Shown here piece by piece: positions 1 through 10,450 of a stretch of DNA of 64,000 nt. Below the pieces are notes generated by a model, which saw only the letters and a program-made list of their open reading frames with translations, searched no databases and was not told where the DNA came from. Where the stretch lies: assembly GCA_013398615.1 (NCBI GenBank), contig VZSR01003807.1, positions 14,251,984-14,315,983 of the forward strand. Direction: 5' to 3'. A program made the translations under genes and the position numbers. Origin of the DNA: Brachypodius melanocephalos. Taxonomy: Eukaryota > Chordata > Aves > Passeriformes > Pycnonotidae. The stretch's first letter is position 1, and each line of letters starts with the position of its first letter.

Positions 1-129
1 GTACTCACACCTGGACATGCTCCTCTGCACACTTGGTGGCACACAATGTTGCAAGCTTTTCATCCTCACTTTTGATTTCAGAATCTATGAAATTTGGTCC
101 CTGATGGAGGATTTGCTGCACTAAAAGAG

Positions 130-185
130 AGAAAGGGGCCTTGAGAGACCATCTGGCCCCATGCATCAGCACCTGCAATCCCATT
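130..185 (-). mobile_element. Possible old CR1 LINE 3'-end scrap
   Basis: A short stretch reads like the reverse complement of an old CR1 3' end: a 'GGGGCCTTGAGAGACCATCTGG' type phrase in which a run of G's is followed by CCTTGAGAG and ATCTGGCCCC, matching the usual 'GGGACCTNGAGAGGTCATCTAGTCC' pattern. No flanking CR1 sequence is recognisable, so the call rests on about 40 bases and could be chance. Confidence 0.35.
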
Positions 186-1849
186 CCTGTACGAAATAGT
201 AGACAGTGCGGGGGGCAAAAGGAAGAGCTGAGTGCACAGAAAGGAAACCATTTCTGAAAGTTATCAATTTCTCCTACAGTAGGAACTTTCTCTCTCTCAC
301 GACTCCACAGGTCAGGCTCTTAGGACTTCTCTCATTTCCAAAGGGAAAAATGCCAGGGTGTAGGAAATTCACAGTAAATTCAGAAGTTCTCTTAAGAGAA
401 GTAAAATGGCAATGACTCACCTGTAGGTGCAATTTTCATGCATCCCCACTCAGGAATTTTTTGCTTTGATTAGTCATAATTAGCCGCAGATCATTCATTT
501 TTTGGCTAGATTTTATCCTACAAGCTCTGAATTTCAGAGTATTTGCAACCAACAAAAACTCGTTCATGATATATTATGGTGCTTGTTCATGAACTCAGCT
601 AATGTGGGGATTCAGCAGAGCTTCTCTCTCTTGTAAACTGGTCTGACTTGTAAACCAGAGGGAGCCCAGCTCGTAGCTTTGTCCCAAAGCACATGAGTGT
701 TTCACATCAGGTTTCAGAGCAGTGCATGAGCTGAAGCAATGGGTGATACTTCTCCTCCCTTCAGGAAACACAGAACAGCATGTGTAAAGGAGATATTTGG
801 CTCAGGAGATCTGATTAAGTTTATTCTAGAGAGATTTCTGGAGAGGAAAGACTGAAATTTGGAATGTGTTGTATTTAGTGGAACTAAAATATGGATGTTG
901 AAAAGTGAAGTTCTTTCAAAATGAGGATCAAATACTTACTTTTAAAAATGCTAGATTAGAAATTGAGGTGCAGTTACAAAGTTTTTATCACCTGCGATAT
1001 TTTTATGTATGTAAAATAGATGAAATATCCATATAATAATTAATATCTAAAATATCTATGTAATATCTGCATAGATGTTATCCTTTACCAGATTTTAAAA
1101 ATTAATTGACTTAAATCCATATGTGCTACTATCCAGTGGTATGTAACTTCATCAAAACTCATGCTTTCTTCAGCCAGCTACAGTGAACCACTAGCTTGAG
1201 GTGCAGATAAAAGTTAAATATCAATTTCTAGCTGTGTCCCATATTTGGTTGTCACTGGTGATTCACTCAGCATCTGGGTGTTGTAGGCATCTGGGAAATG
1301 TTGGAAGTGTGGGCAGAAGACTGAAATAGCTTTTTTTCTTTTACAGATACTAAGTGGAAAAGGAGTAGGTGAAAGAAGTGGAGAAGGTAAAGGAATGAAA
1401 GGGTAATATGGGATATGAAAAAAGTCAAAGAACGCTATAAAAAAGGACAAGGAAATTAACGGAGGTTTGTTTGACACAGTCCAAACAGTTACGCTGCCAG
1501 TGAGCATTTGAGACATGTGAAAGGAATTAGGAACTCTCTGGTGAGATAATCACGGTGTATCCTCTTTGAACCTGTGTATTGCCAGGAACCGATGGATGAC
1601 TGAGACAATATCAAACAGACAGGTATGTTAATAAGGATGTCTGGATGTCCATGAGGACATTTGTTGCACTATCTGGCAGAGTTGTATAGGCATCTGTGCT
1701 TCTCTAAATATCTTGATTGTTTCCTTCAGGATGTGAACTCTGCCATTGCCTACAACAACTGAGCTACAAAGTGCTGCTGCTAGGCAGCACCTTTTCAAAT
1801 AACTTTAAATTGGAGACATAGGGGTAGCTAATCAAGAATGAGTAATCAG
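186..1849. other. Unassigned AT-rich sequence
   Basis: I see no gene, RNA or recognisable repeat here. Open frames are at most about 100 codons, lack any familiar motif, and are rich in residues expected from translating AT-rich non-coding DNA. Confidence 0.6.
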
Positions 1850-2495
1850 TGACATCTCTAATCTAGTCTTAGAGGCATGCAGTGATGGAGCCTTCACAGA
1901 CATTCAGATGATCTATTCTGATGCTTCAAAAATCAGTATCAGTGCTATCCATATTATCCCCCTAATATTTTCTTCTTTAGGCTAAATTACCTACACTGAT
2001 CCAAACACTCTTCGTGTGTATCCGTGTTCTCACTACTTTTCTCTTCACTATCATGGTTTTGCTGTATTTTACTAAAGTATCCAGTGACAGACCTGCAAAA
2101 TTTCAGGTGAGACTTCTAAGTGCTCTGGGAGTATTATTTCATTTGTCTTGTTTCAACATCTCTCTTAACTTCCTCAACAGAGTTTTGCCTTTTTCTCTAT
2201 GGCTCAATGAAATTTTTCACTTCTATACAGTTTACAATTCACCTCAATTATCAGATTTTTTAAAAATCTTTTACTACATACTATCTGTTAACTTATCCTA
2301 TATTTTCATAGTTTATTCTTCCTGCTCAATTTGTAAAGAAAATCTTCTACCGCAACTTTCTCCTGCTGCCTACTGAATAACAATTTTCCCTTGTATTTTT
2401 TTCCTGTTTGAATTTTAATTATGTTTCCCAGGATGCTTATTGTCCTCTTCAGCTCCATGTAATCTACAAATTTATACATATACATATACATATAC

Positions 2496-2526
<31 letters not shown>

Positions 2527-3634
2527 TACACACACATATGCATATTCATTTGTGTGAGTGCTCTATTCCAATGTCTTAATTTAAATGAAAGTACTGAACA
2601 AAATTGTATCCAGCAGATACAAAATTGTATCTCAGTAGAGCCCCATTCAGCATCCTTCTGCCTGGAAGAGAGCCATTGATTAATATTTGTTTTGGTACAA
2701 TTATTCATCTGCTTGGTCACTCACCTTTGATCTCTAATGTATTTCATTAAACTGCTTGTGAAAATGTTATCTCCCACTGTATTAAAAGTCCTGTGTTAGT
2801 TTCTTCTTTAATCACAAGTCATGCTATGACAGAAGTCAGGTCAAGCCATGACAGAAGAAAACTATTTTGAAGAAAATGTTTTTCAGAAATCCATACTTGT
2901 TGTCATTGTTTTCCTTTCTTCCATATACTCACTTTTCTTCATTTAAAATACAGACACCATCTTGTCCCCTTCTGTCCTCTGATAGCTCTATTTCTTTTAT
3001 GAGTTCACAGATTGTAATGGCCCTAAGAGTAATTTGAATAATTTTTAAGCTACTTGGAAAGAAGCTAATCAAGACTGAACAATTTAATAAAATATATATT
3101 TATTTCAAATTCCCCCTGACATGTTTTTTCCCAATTGTACTATCAGACTTTGTGCCTTTGATACTAAATTGTACTGCTCCTCTGAATTGGAAATGACCCA
3201 TTAAAGAAAATGGAAAAGTGTCCTTAACACTTTGGTCCACCATCATCTGTAGTTAGTTCTCCATCCCTGCTGTTAATATCCCTAAATTATTAACTTTTTT
3301 GTATCTTAACATATTCTACTTCTCATGTCCTTTATTTTTTCTTTCAGGTTGTATTTAATGTTTCTGACCTGCTGTCTATAAAATCTACTTTTCTGTACAA
3401 ATTTCATAATTTACTCTAATTTCCACTTTTATAGCATTCCCTTTCTGTAGCTAAAGTCACAGTTCAACCAGAGGCTCCATGCTTTTTTTCTGCACTGGGA
3501 CAGTTTGTACCTGCTGTGTCATTTATTTCCTTGAGGAAATGTCACCTCTTCTTTAAGATTTTTTCTTCTAAGACTTGTAAGTCTTCTAGGACTTCTCCCA
3601 TGAGATCTTACAAAAAAATTATGAATTCGATCTT
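1850..3634 (-). mobile_element. Ancient CR1 LINE, ORF2 and 3' end, degraded
   Basis: Read on the minus strand, this looks like a very old CR1 of the type common in reptiles. Several blocks come in the order expected for an element whose 3' end is at the low coordinate. The tail block ('GTGATGGAG' followed by TTCACA) is near 1880. The 'CTTCTCTTC...ATCATG' block is near 2036. The 'TTTCAGGTGAGACTTCTAAGTGCT' zone is near 2100. The 'CATCATCTGTAGTTAGTTCTCC' zone is near 3243, and the 'TCCTTGAGGAAATGTC' and 'CTTCTCCCATGAGATCTTAC' zones lie between 3530 and 3610. These correspond to ORF2 antisense sequence. Coding capacity is gone. The middle (about 2210-2880) is poorly matched and contains a microsatellite. 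Exact ends are uncertain. Confidence 0.62.
2473..2546. repeat. TATACA/CATATA microsatellite
   Basis: About twelve copies of a 6-base unit (CATATA in one phase), with one interrupting TACATG unit near 2498, grade into a short TA/CA run. It creates spurious repetitive Tyr-Thr and Met-Tyr open frames on both strands. It sits inside the degraded CR1 copy, so it probably arose after that insertion. Such arrays are usually length-polymorphic. Confidence 0.95.
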
Positions 3635-3658
3635 AAAAAAAAAAAAAAAAAAAAAAAA
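3635..3658. repeat. Poly-A run, 24 bases
   Basis: An uninterrupted run of 24 A lies immediately beyond the last recognisable CR1 block. CR1 elements do not end in poly-A, so this is either an independent mononucleotide repeat or the tail of an unrecognised plus-strand retrocopy ending here. I see nothing upstream to support a retrocopy. Confidence 0.95.
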
Positions 3659-3914
3659 GGTGAGTGTTTTGTGTTCTTTATATCCTTTCCCTTATCAGGC
3701 ACTTTTTCAGTTCACAGTCACCCTTACTGAAGTTGCATTCTGCCCTGATGGTTTTCCCTGCTGGTCACAGGAACAGCCCTCATAGCTGCTTTCTACATTT
3801 TTCTGTCAAAGTATTTTGAGTGCATCCCAAATATTAGGCAGACATTTTGGTCTGTCATTTGCCTTTTTTTAATGCTCAATCCTGTGCTTTATATGATTCC
3901 TTGAGGTATTCAGG

Positions 3915-4067
3915 AAAAAAAAAAAAACCAAACCAAAACAAAAAAAACCCAACAAAACCCCCCCCAAACAAACAACAACAACAAAACAACACAACAACAA
4001 CAACAACAGAACAAAAAGAAAAAGAAAAACAACAACAAAAAAACCCCCAATCAACCGAAAGAAAAAC
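3915..4067. repeat. A/C-rich low-complexity tract (AAAC/CAA units)
   Basis: The plus strand is almost free of T and G for about 150 bases. It begins with 13 A, passes through AAACC-type units, a run of eight C, then CAA/ACAACA triplets and A-rich sequence. Predicted peptides across it (poly-Gln/Asn/Lys one way, poly-Val/Leu/Phe the other) are artefacts. Similar tracts lie at 55881-55993 and, in complement, at 59899-59962. Confidence 0.93.
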
Positions 4068-6372
4068 CCATTCAAATGATGCTTTTGGGAAACTGGTCTA
4101 TGTATATCTCCATTTGAATAGTGTTCTCTCTCCATCTTTCACCCTGTAAGTAGCTTTAACTCTTAGCTTTCATCCTTCACATAAAGTGTTTGCATCTTTA
4201 ATATGTGAGAGAATCCTATATATCATTCATTCCCTAGGCAGCCCTTGGACAATCTATTATTATTCCAAAAACAGCTACATATGCCATCATCTGTTATACC
4301 AATTAAATCAGCGTTCTCCTCAGCTTGTTTATTCCCCATACTCCTTGCAACGCTACACAGACAGCTAAGATGTTTGGCAAATAAATTAGTGCTCTTGAGT
4401 GACATATTGCCCCAATCCAATCCACCAGATGCCATTATTACATAAGATATAATCATACAGAGCATGGGGGATTTGCAGCATTGCAGGCTGTGTATCTTCA
4501 TAAGGGGAGGAAATACTGCTGCTGTTATGTTCAGGACTTGCTGTTGCTGTTAGGCTTTTTCTGTAGAGAAATTTCAACAGATTGGCTTATCTTTTTTGTC
4601 TTGGAAAGGTAGCCCAGGGTGATAAGTGCTCTTGAAGTAACATGGTGATTTGCTAGGATCAAGAATCTTGGAGGTTTCTCCATGCTTTTCCCAGTTCAGT
4701 TCTACTTATCAGTGACCTGCACACAGATGTCCCATCTCTCTTCCATGAGTGCCTGCTATACTCAAGGTATTTGTTCTGGTTCAGTTCACCGCTCAGCTCC
4801 TCTTCAGTAACATGCTTTGGCTTGTGTTCCTGTCTGGAATACTTCAGTGGGAGTTGGGCATGTGCTTAGAACTAATCAGAGAGACATCTGACTGAATAAA
4901 GAGGGTTTGCAGCCTTGTTTCAGTCATGTGCTCTTCAGAAACCTCTCTGGTTTAGATTATTCATTTTGTTTTTCAAAGTTTCTCCGTTGACTCTTTCTGT
5001 GAGGGGAACAGCCTGTTCCATAGCCTGCACATGGTGACCTGTTTTTACTAAAGCTGCTCAAGATTTCTGATTTCCTTGCCAGGCCATAGCATGCTCACCT
5101 ACAGTGACCAGAAACTTGTGATACACAGGACACTCATGTGAAGAACAGCAGTGCAAGCACAAGTTGAGTTGTTAAACTCACAACTCAATAGCATGGACTC
5201 ACTCTCCCATACTGGTCCCTCTCTGGTTACTGCTGTCTATAATCATACCCACATTCCATATCTGTAAACTACCAGCTAATCAAGTGTACATTACAATTCT
5301 GAGATATATATTTTTATGACTTCTTTTGCTTGCTGTACAGATAATTGAAACTGATCTGTTTAGATGGTGACTAAATTGCTACAGATCTTCACCTATTTGG
5401 GAACAACAAATCCAAAAGTGCGCTTGTTCCACAGTTGCTCTCTAATACAAATTAATTGCCATAGCAATATGTGGGCAATGTGGATTAAGATTATATTTTT
5501 ATTTAACCTACAGAGTAATCGAATCCCCTAAGTCAAGAATTTTAATCAGAGCTGGAAATCAACATAGTTATGTGATTTTGTAAATTTTTATCTCCTTGGG
5601 ATGGCAGTTACACAAAATGAAACAACTTTTTTCAAAATTACAGAGTTGCAATGCTATTTATTAAGTCCAATCTAAGGAAAAGGTGCTGCAGTGGAATGAA
5701 TTCTTGTTTACGTAAAAATCCACAATGCTTCAGACAGGTTTTTTATTGTACAGCTTGAGGCACAGTTAGGTATTCAGTACTGTTTTAGTAGGAATAAAAA
5801 ACCAATGAAAATGATCCCTAACACATGGGGATTTTTTTGATATTTTGTTTCTTTATCTGTTTTTAGTTTTGCTTTTGAGAGACTGATACTGTACTACAAA
5901 ATACAAAATTTAAATTCAGTAGTATGTATCCAAGCATGTGGAGGTTTTCAACTGTGAAAAATGCAATATGCACTTTCTGTCCGTGGTTTTGAATCATTTT
6001 AATTAAGAATTCTTAATGCTAGTCTTTCAGATAGCCACAGGTACTTGAAACTGCATTGCAAATACATTATGGTATACATTCTTCCTCACTTTGTCCTCAA
6101 TGACATGTTGTTTGGTCCATGTGAATAGGTGGTGGCTGGAGAATTGATAAGGACTTGATGCTCACCCAGGACTGGATGACTTCTTTAGCACTACTGCACA
6201 AAGTGACAGGAGGAAATGACAGGAGGAAACAAAGAGCTGGTTTGTATTCAGAAGCACCTCAGAGCACGCTGTCTTTCCATGCACAATGGTTAAACTCATT
6301 CACTGAATTTTATTGCATTTGAAATGCTGAAGAAACTCAAAGAACAAATTTATAATTTTCTAGGTTGAATTT
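4068..6372. other. Unassigned sequence
   Basis: No coding exon, RNA gene or repeat family was recognised. Open frames are short and unconserved in appearance. Confidence 0.6.
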
Positions 6373-7112
6373 TGTCTTAGTTTGGAAAGACAGGTGTGTG
6401 CCAGGGAAACCTGGAGCCTCCTTTGGAATGGAGAATGTAAACCCCCTTCCTCTGAATTATTGTAGTTTTGAAATTAAGGAGCTTTCAGGCAAAGATATGG
6501 GAAGAAGTATAACAGTTGTTTACTAGGAATATTAAAAATAAAAATGTAGTGGTACAAAACCCCAAACAAATGAAAAACACTGACAGAGTCAGAACACAAC
6601 CTGACACCTCGTTGGTCAGGGTGTTGGAAGCAATCCAAAGTAAGCTCTCCTGGAGTGACAGATGTGGTTCTGTTGGAGTAGAGATGATCCTGTAGAAGGG
6701 TCTAGTGGTGGTGAGATGAGTCCAGTCTTCCTCTGGAAATCCACTGGAAAACAGGCTGTCCTGGTGTTCTGAATCCCAGGTTTTATCCAGGTAGAAATGC
6801 TTGGCTTCTCCTGCTGGGTGGAACATCTCACAATGAGATGATGTAATTGTATCAAGCATGTGGTTAACCTTAATGGCTTATTAACAGAAGACATTACCCT
6901 GGAGGGAGGATGTGTCCTGGAAGAGATAAAGAACACCGCTTTCCCTGGTTTTCAGCAGCTGGCCTGTTAGCAGAAGACACCCACTCCCTCCACCCTGGAG
7001 CTGTGAGGAATGAGTCATAGAAGAGATAAATAAAACCACCTTCCCAATCAGTTTCAACAGATGGGAATAGAATACATGCTTTTGGTTACATCTTGCATTG
7101 CAACCCAAGACA
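6373..7112 (-). mobile_element. Solo LTR of an avian endogenous retrovirus
   Basis: This is a 740-bp unit that starts TGTCTTAGTTTG and ends with a CAACCCAAGACA-type terminus, giving TG...CA ends and an imperfect terminal inverted repeat. The flanks are aattt (6368-6372) and aattc (7113-7117), a 5-bp target duplication with one mismatch. The body matches an LTR family I know from bird genomes, for example 'GGGATGATGTAAT'-like, 'GACAGATGTGGTTCTGTTGGAG' and 'CAACCTGACACC' phrases. No gag, pol or env sequence flanks it, so it is a solo LTR left by recombination. Orientation is inferred as minus. On that strand two imperfect direct repeats about 100 bp apart (agagataaa at 7022-7030 and 6922-6930) precede a TATA-like GGATAAAA (6788-6781), as in a U3. 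The opposite orientation is not excluded. The 5-bp duplication would fit an ERVL- or ERV1-like group. Confidence 0.85.
6781..6788 (-). promoter_or_regulatory. TATA-like box of the LTR
   Basis: GGATAAAA on the minus strand lies about 325 bp from the inferred 5' end of the LTR and downstream of the duplicated U3-like segment. This is where an LTR promoter would sit. The copy is probably old, and activity is unknown. Confidence 0.35.
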
Positions 7113-7297
7113 AATTCAAATCCTTGAAATAAGATTGAATGTTTTAATAAAAATAAGCTTCTTCATCTATATATCATTTTACCAGTTTAACTAATCATAA
7201 TATCATCATCCTTGAAAGATGGCTGAGAAATTAAGGTGTGATTTCAGATGATTTATTTCACTGCAGCAGCTTTAACAGAATATTCCAGGTAACTGAA

Positions 7298-7410
7298 TAT
7301 CACAAAATATGCTGAATTGGAAAGGACCCACGAGGATCATTAACTCCATTCATGTCATATCCCTGAGAAAGTCTGGATCACTATTTAATGTATCACATCA
7401 AATTGCTGAA
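7298..7410 (-). mobile_element. CR1 LINE 3'-end fragment
   Basis: The plus strand carries the reverse complement of a CR1 tail: ATCACAAAATATGCTGAATTGG, then AAAGGACCCACGAGGATCATTAACTCCA. This is very close to the avian form 'ATCACAGAATATGCTGAGTTGGAAGGGACCCAC.AGGATCAT'. Matching fades after about 7350, with 'CCCTGAGAAAGTCTGGATCAC' a likely diverged continuation. It is truncated at the 5' side, as most CR1 copies are. Confidence 0.82.
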
Positions 7411-8567
7411 TACACAATGCATTGCCTTTATTTTTAATAGAATTTCCAACATCAAAAGAGGTAATGACCACTGTAAGGTAATTGGTACTGTGTGTGTAGA
7501 GCAAAAATACTGGTGGTGTTAAGTCTCTCTACCCTGTATGTCACAGGTGTAATTGTGTTTCAGACTAACGAGAATGACATCCAAACACTTCCCATTAGTT
7601 TGCAGAAAACATTTTTCCTAGAAGCCGGGTTTTTATACCTGTCCTCTTCATGGGATCCAATGGAAGTTCATAGTTTCAGCAGTAGTGTCACAAGTAGCAA
7701 ATTTTACGTTATATACCTTTATGTACTTTTGTGAAAAATGATTTCCAGTGCTTAAAAAAGCTTACAAATTGGGAATTAAAGGATGGTGACAAACTTGCTG
7801 GTCATGTTTTAAACTCCTAGTGTATTTGCAAATATTTGAATTATTTTCAGAAAGCTATTATTCCCCCTCGTACTATTGTCAATATCACAAAACTTATTTT
7901 GTCTTCAAAGTGCATGTAAAATGGCATGAGACCTCAACTTGTGACTCTAGGAGCTCAGCAAATGAGTTAGATATTTATATCTGTACAAACTACTCTTAGC
8001 ATTGCTTTTACAGCCTGAATAAAACTTCCACTTGATCCTCTTAGATGCTTTTAACATCTTGTGCTACACTGGACACTGCAAGTCCATTTTTCATCAGTAA
8101 TTTAGCTCAGGTATCAGAATGTTCCACTTAATTGCAGTAATAGTTTGTTTTTGCTGAATAATGTTACTGCCACATACTCTGTCACAGTTTGCGTCAGTTG
8201 ATGAAAAATGGCTTGATCCTACATGTCTGGGTGAGCACAGAAAGAAATTTACAGATACATATATAATACATTGAAACAAAAAACGTGAAACTTCTTTTGT
8301 CTTGGAGGTTAAGACATGTTTAAGACTGAGAAAACATCATTGTTGTTAAGCTATGTTATGTTCCACTTAATAAACAAAAGAAAAAATATAAACCCATGCT
8401 TTTGGTTGTAAACTCACAGCTTTTTGATATATTGAATAGGTCAAGAGAAATTACAAATGGCTAGCAAAAGTTATCTCACTGTGTGAAATGGCTGATATAT
8501 CATTCAAACCAATATGAGAGAGTTCATCTTCCTCCATTTAAGCACTTGGTATTATATGTATTCATGA
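7411..8567. other. Unassigned AT-rich sequence
   Basis: No recognisable gene or repeat. An open frame of 80 codons at 7492-7734 on the plus strand has no motif I recognise. Confidence 0.6.
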
Positions 8568-10450
8568 CATCATAGAACCTTTGATAGAAAAGGAGCTTTG
8601 AAGTTTCAACTACTCTTTTTCTCTAGTTTCAAGGCATTGACATTGCCTTTTGTTTCTGGTAGTTGTTTGCCTAACCTGCGTGTAAAGATTTGCAGTGCTT
8701 ATTGCTCCACATGACCCATCAGTTCTTTACTCAAATATTCCATCACTGGCACAATGAGAAAGATTTCTCTGGTGTTTTTCTGTGCTGCTTCAGGCTGCAT
8801 TCAGACTGCACAGTGAAAACAGATATTTTTCTTCCTGTTTGCAGCAAATATTTATCTTTACTGGGATTTTGTGTTCACTCAAGGAATCTTCTTCTCTTGC
8901 TTAGGTTTACATGCTCCTTCCTTCAGTCATTGTCCCTAGGCCATGTTTAGAAGGTCCAGATCATTCTTCTTGCTCTATTCTAGGCACTCTCCAAATGGCG
9001 AATGCTTTTGAAGTGCAGAACATGGTTCTCAAGCTGAGACCTTACCAATATTAAACCAAGTGAAAGGGTATTGCTTCATGAAATTGTAAATTACACTTCT
9101 CTTTGCACTCAGAAATGATATTTACCTTTCTTGCTAGGTCGTTATTGATGTGTTTAACTTGTAGTCTGAAATCACCAAGATCCTTTGCCTTTGCAATGTT
9201 TGCTTCCTTATTTACTTTTCTTTTATTTTATATTTTATTCAGTTGCTGACTGTACCTGCAAAGATACTTTATTTTCACCTAGCGAATAGTGTAGCATTTA
9301 GGTTATTTTTTCTTATGAGTAAATTACCCTCTAATATATCTCTCATGTTTTCAAAAATTATGTTATCTGCTAAATCAGTAATAGCTATCGAAAATATTTA
9401 TTCTTTAGAATGTTAATGAAAATACTGAAGATTCTGGAGTGAACAGAACACCTTTACAAGCCCAATTGATCTGTACTTCTATTTTGCTAAAGAATTATAT
9501 ATGATCCCTTTTCAACATAACTATGAAACCTGTATACTTTCTGTAGTTATGGAATCTAGTGCATATTATCCTAGCTCGATACTGGAATAATAAAGATTGA
9601 GCCAAAGGCATAAAAGGCAAAACATACTACACTCTTTTTACTTCTTCCACAAAGGCAGTTTTTTTGTTGACAAAAAAATCATCAGGTTTATCTGAAGCAA
9701 TTTCTTTTTGAACAGTCATTGACAGTCATTCTCTTTCATTATTTGTATCTTTTTCTGAGTTTAAGTAAATTGACTGATTTGTAGTTCTTGTCTCCTTTTG
9801 TTATAATTTTTTTTGAATTGCAAAGTCCCCTTTGTTATCTGCTTGTTACCTCACCTTTCTTCCATTATGTTGATGGTAACTTTGAAAGGCTCTGAGATTT
9901 GTTCACTTCTTCTTTAATTTTTCTGATATTGCACACAACAAATCTGAAACATTTCACTTCCATCTGAAATCTCCAACCTATGTTTATTTACCCTAAGCCA
10001 AAAAATCTCTTTAGGAGCTGTCCTAAGTTTATTTTAAAGATTCCATTTTCCATGACACATTTTTATAGATTTTATTCTGTGTTAGCTAACCTTTTCCTTA
10101 GTATGTATAACTATCTCTTGATATCCTAAATACCACCTGTGAGATGTGTATCAGCTTGTCCCTTGCCCTGTTTGATTTGTCTCTGTATGCACACAGCATT
10201 TATCTGTAAGTTTTATGTAACCTACTTTACTTTCCACTTTCTGTATTCTTCCTTGAGGTCGAAATCATGGAAGAAGATCTCTATAAGTACCACTAAAAGT
10301 TCTCTCTCTTTAATATGTCCTCTTTGTAGGGGGATCCTTCAGGTTATTAATAAAAAAATCTCACATTTATATAACCTTGTAGCTGTGGCAAAACACATAC
10401 CTTTCTCATGCATTCTCATTACTCTTACAATTCCTACACTTTGTAATTGA
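8568..10450 (-). mobile_element. Ancient CR1 LINE, about 1.9 kb, degraded
   Basis: This is a second very old minus-strand CR1 of the reptile type. In order along the plus strand come the 3' tail (catcatagaacc, 8568), a CCTAACCTG block near 8670, and 'GAGACCTTACCAATATTAAACC' near 9037. Next are 'TTAACTTGTAGTCTGAAATCACC' and GATCCTTTGCC (9155-9190), and 'GTTATCTGCTAAATCAGTAATAG' with TTAATGAAAATACTGAAGATTCTGG (9361-9437). The 'AAAGGCAGTTTTTTTGTTGAC' region (9652), 'GACTGATTTGTAGTTCTTG' (9772) and 'GCTCTGAGATTTGTTCACTTC' (9890) follow. The last block, near 10230-10265, is 'TTTCCACTTTCTGTATTCTTCCTTGAGGTCG'. These are the antisense of the 3' UTR and ORF2 in the correct order. There is no coding potential. 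The far end is uncertain and may reach about 10760. Confidence 0.7.

Noticed and set aside
2306..2720. Tyr/Thr- and Met/Tyr-repeat open frames
   Set aside because: Produced by the TATACA microsatellite, not by a gene.
3847..4149. Asn/Gln/Lys-rich and Val/Leu-rich frames resembling low-complexity or membrane proteins
   Set aside because: Both are translations of the A/C-rich simple-sequence tract.
6485..6936. Minus-strand frames of 124 and 106 codons with an apparent C-terminal hydrophobic segment
   Set aside because: They lie wholly inside the solo LTR. The hydrophobic stretch is translated from its T-rich part, and LTRs are non-coding.
9714..9731. Tandem copy of CAGTCATTGA
   Set aside because: A two-copy, 10-base duplication inside a decayed CR1 is unremarkable.
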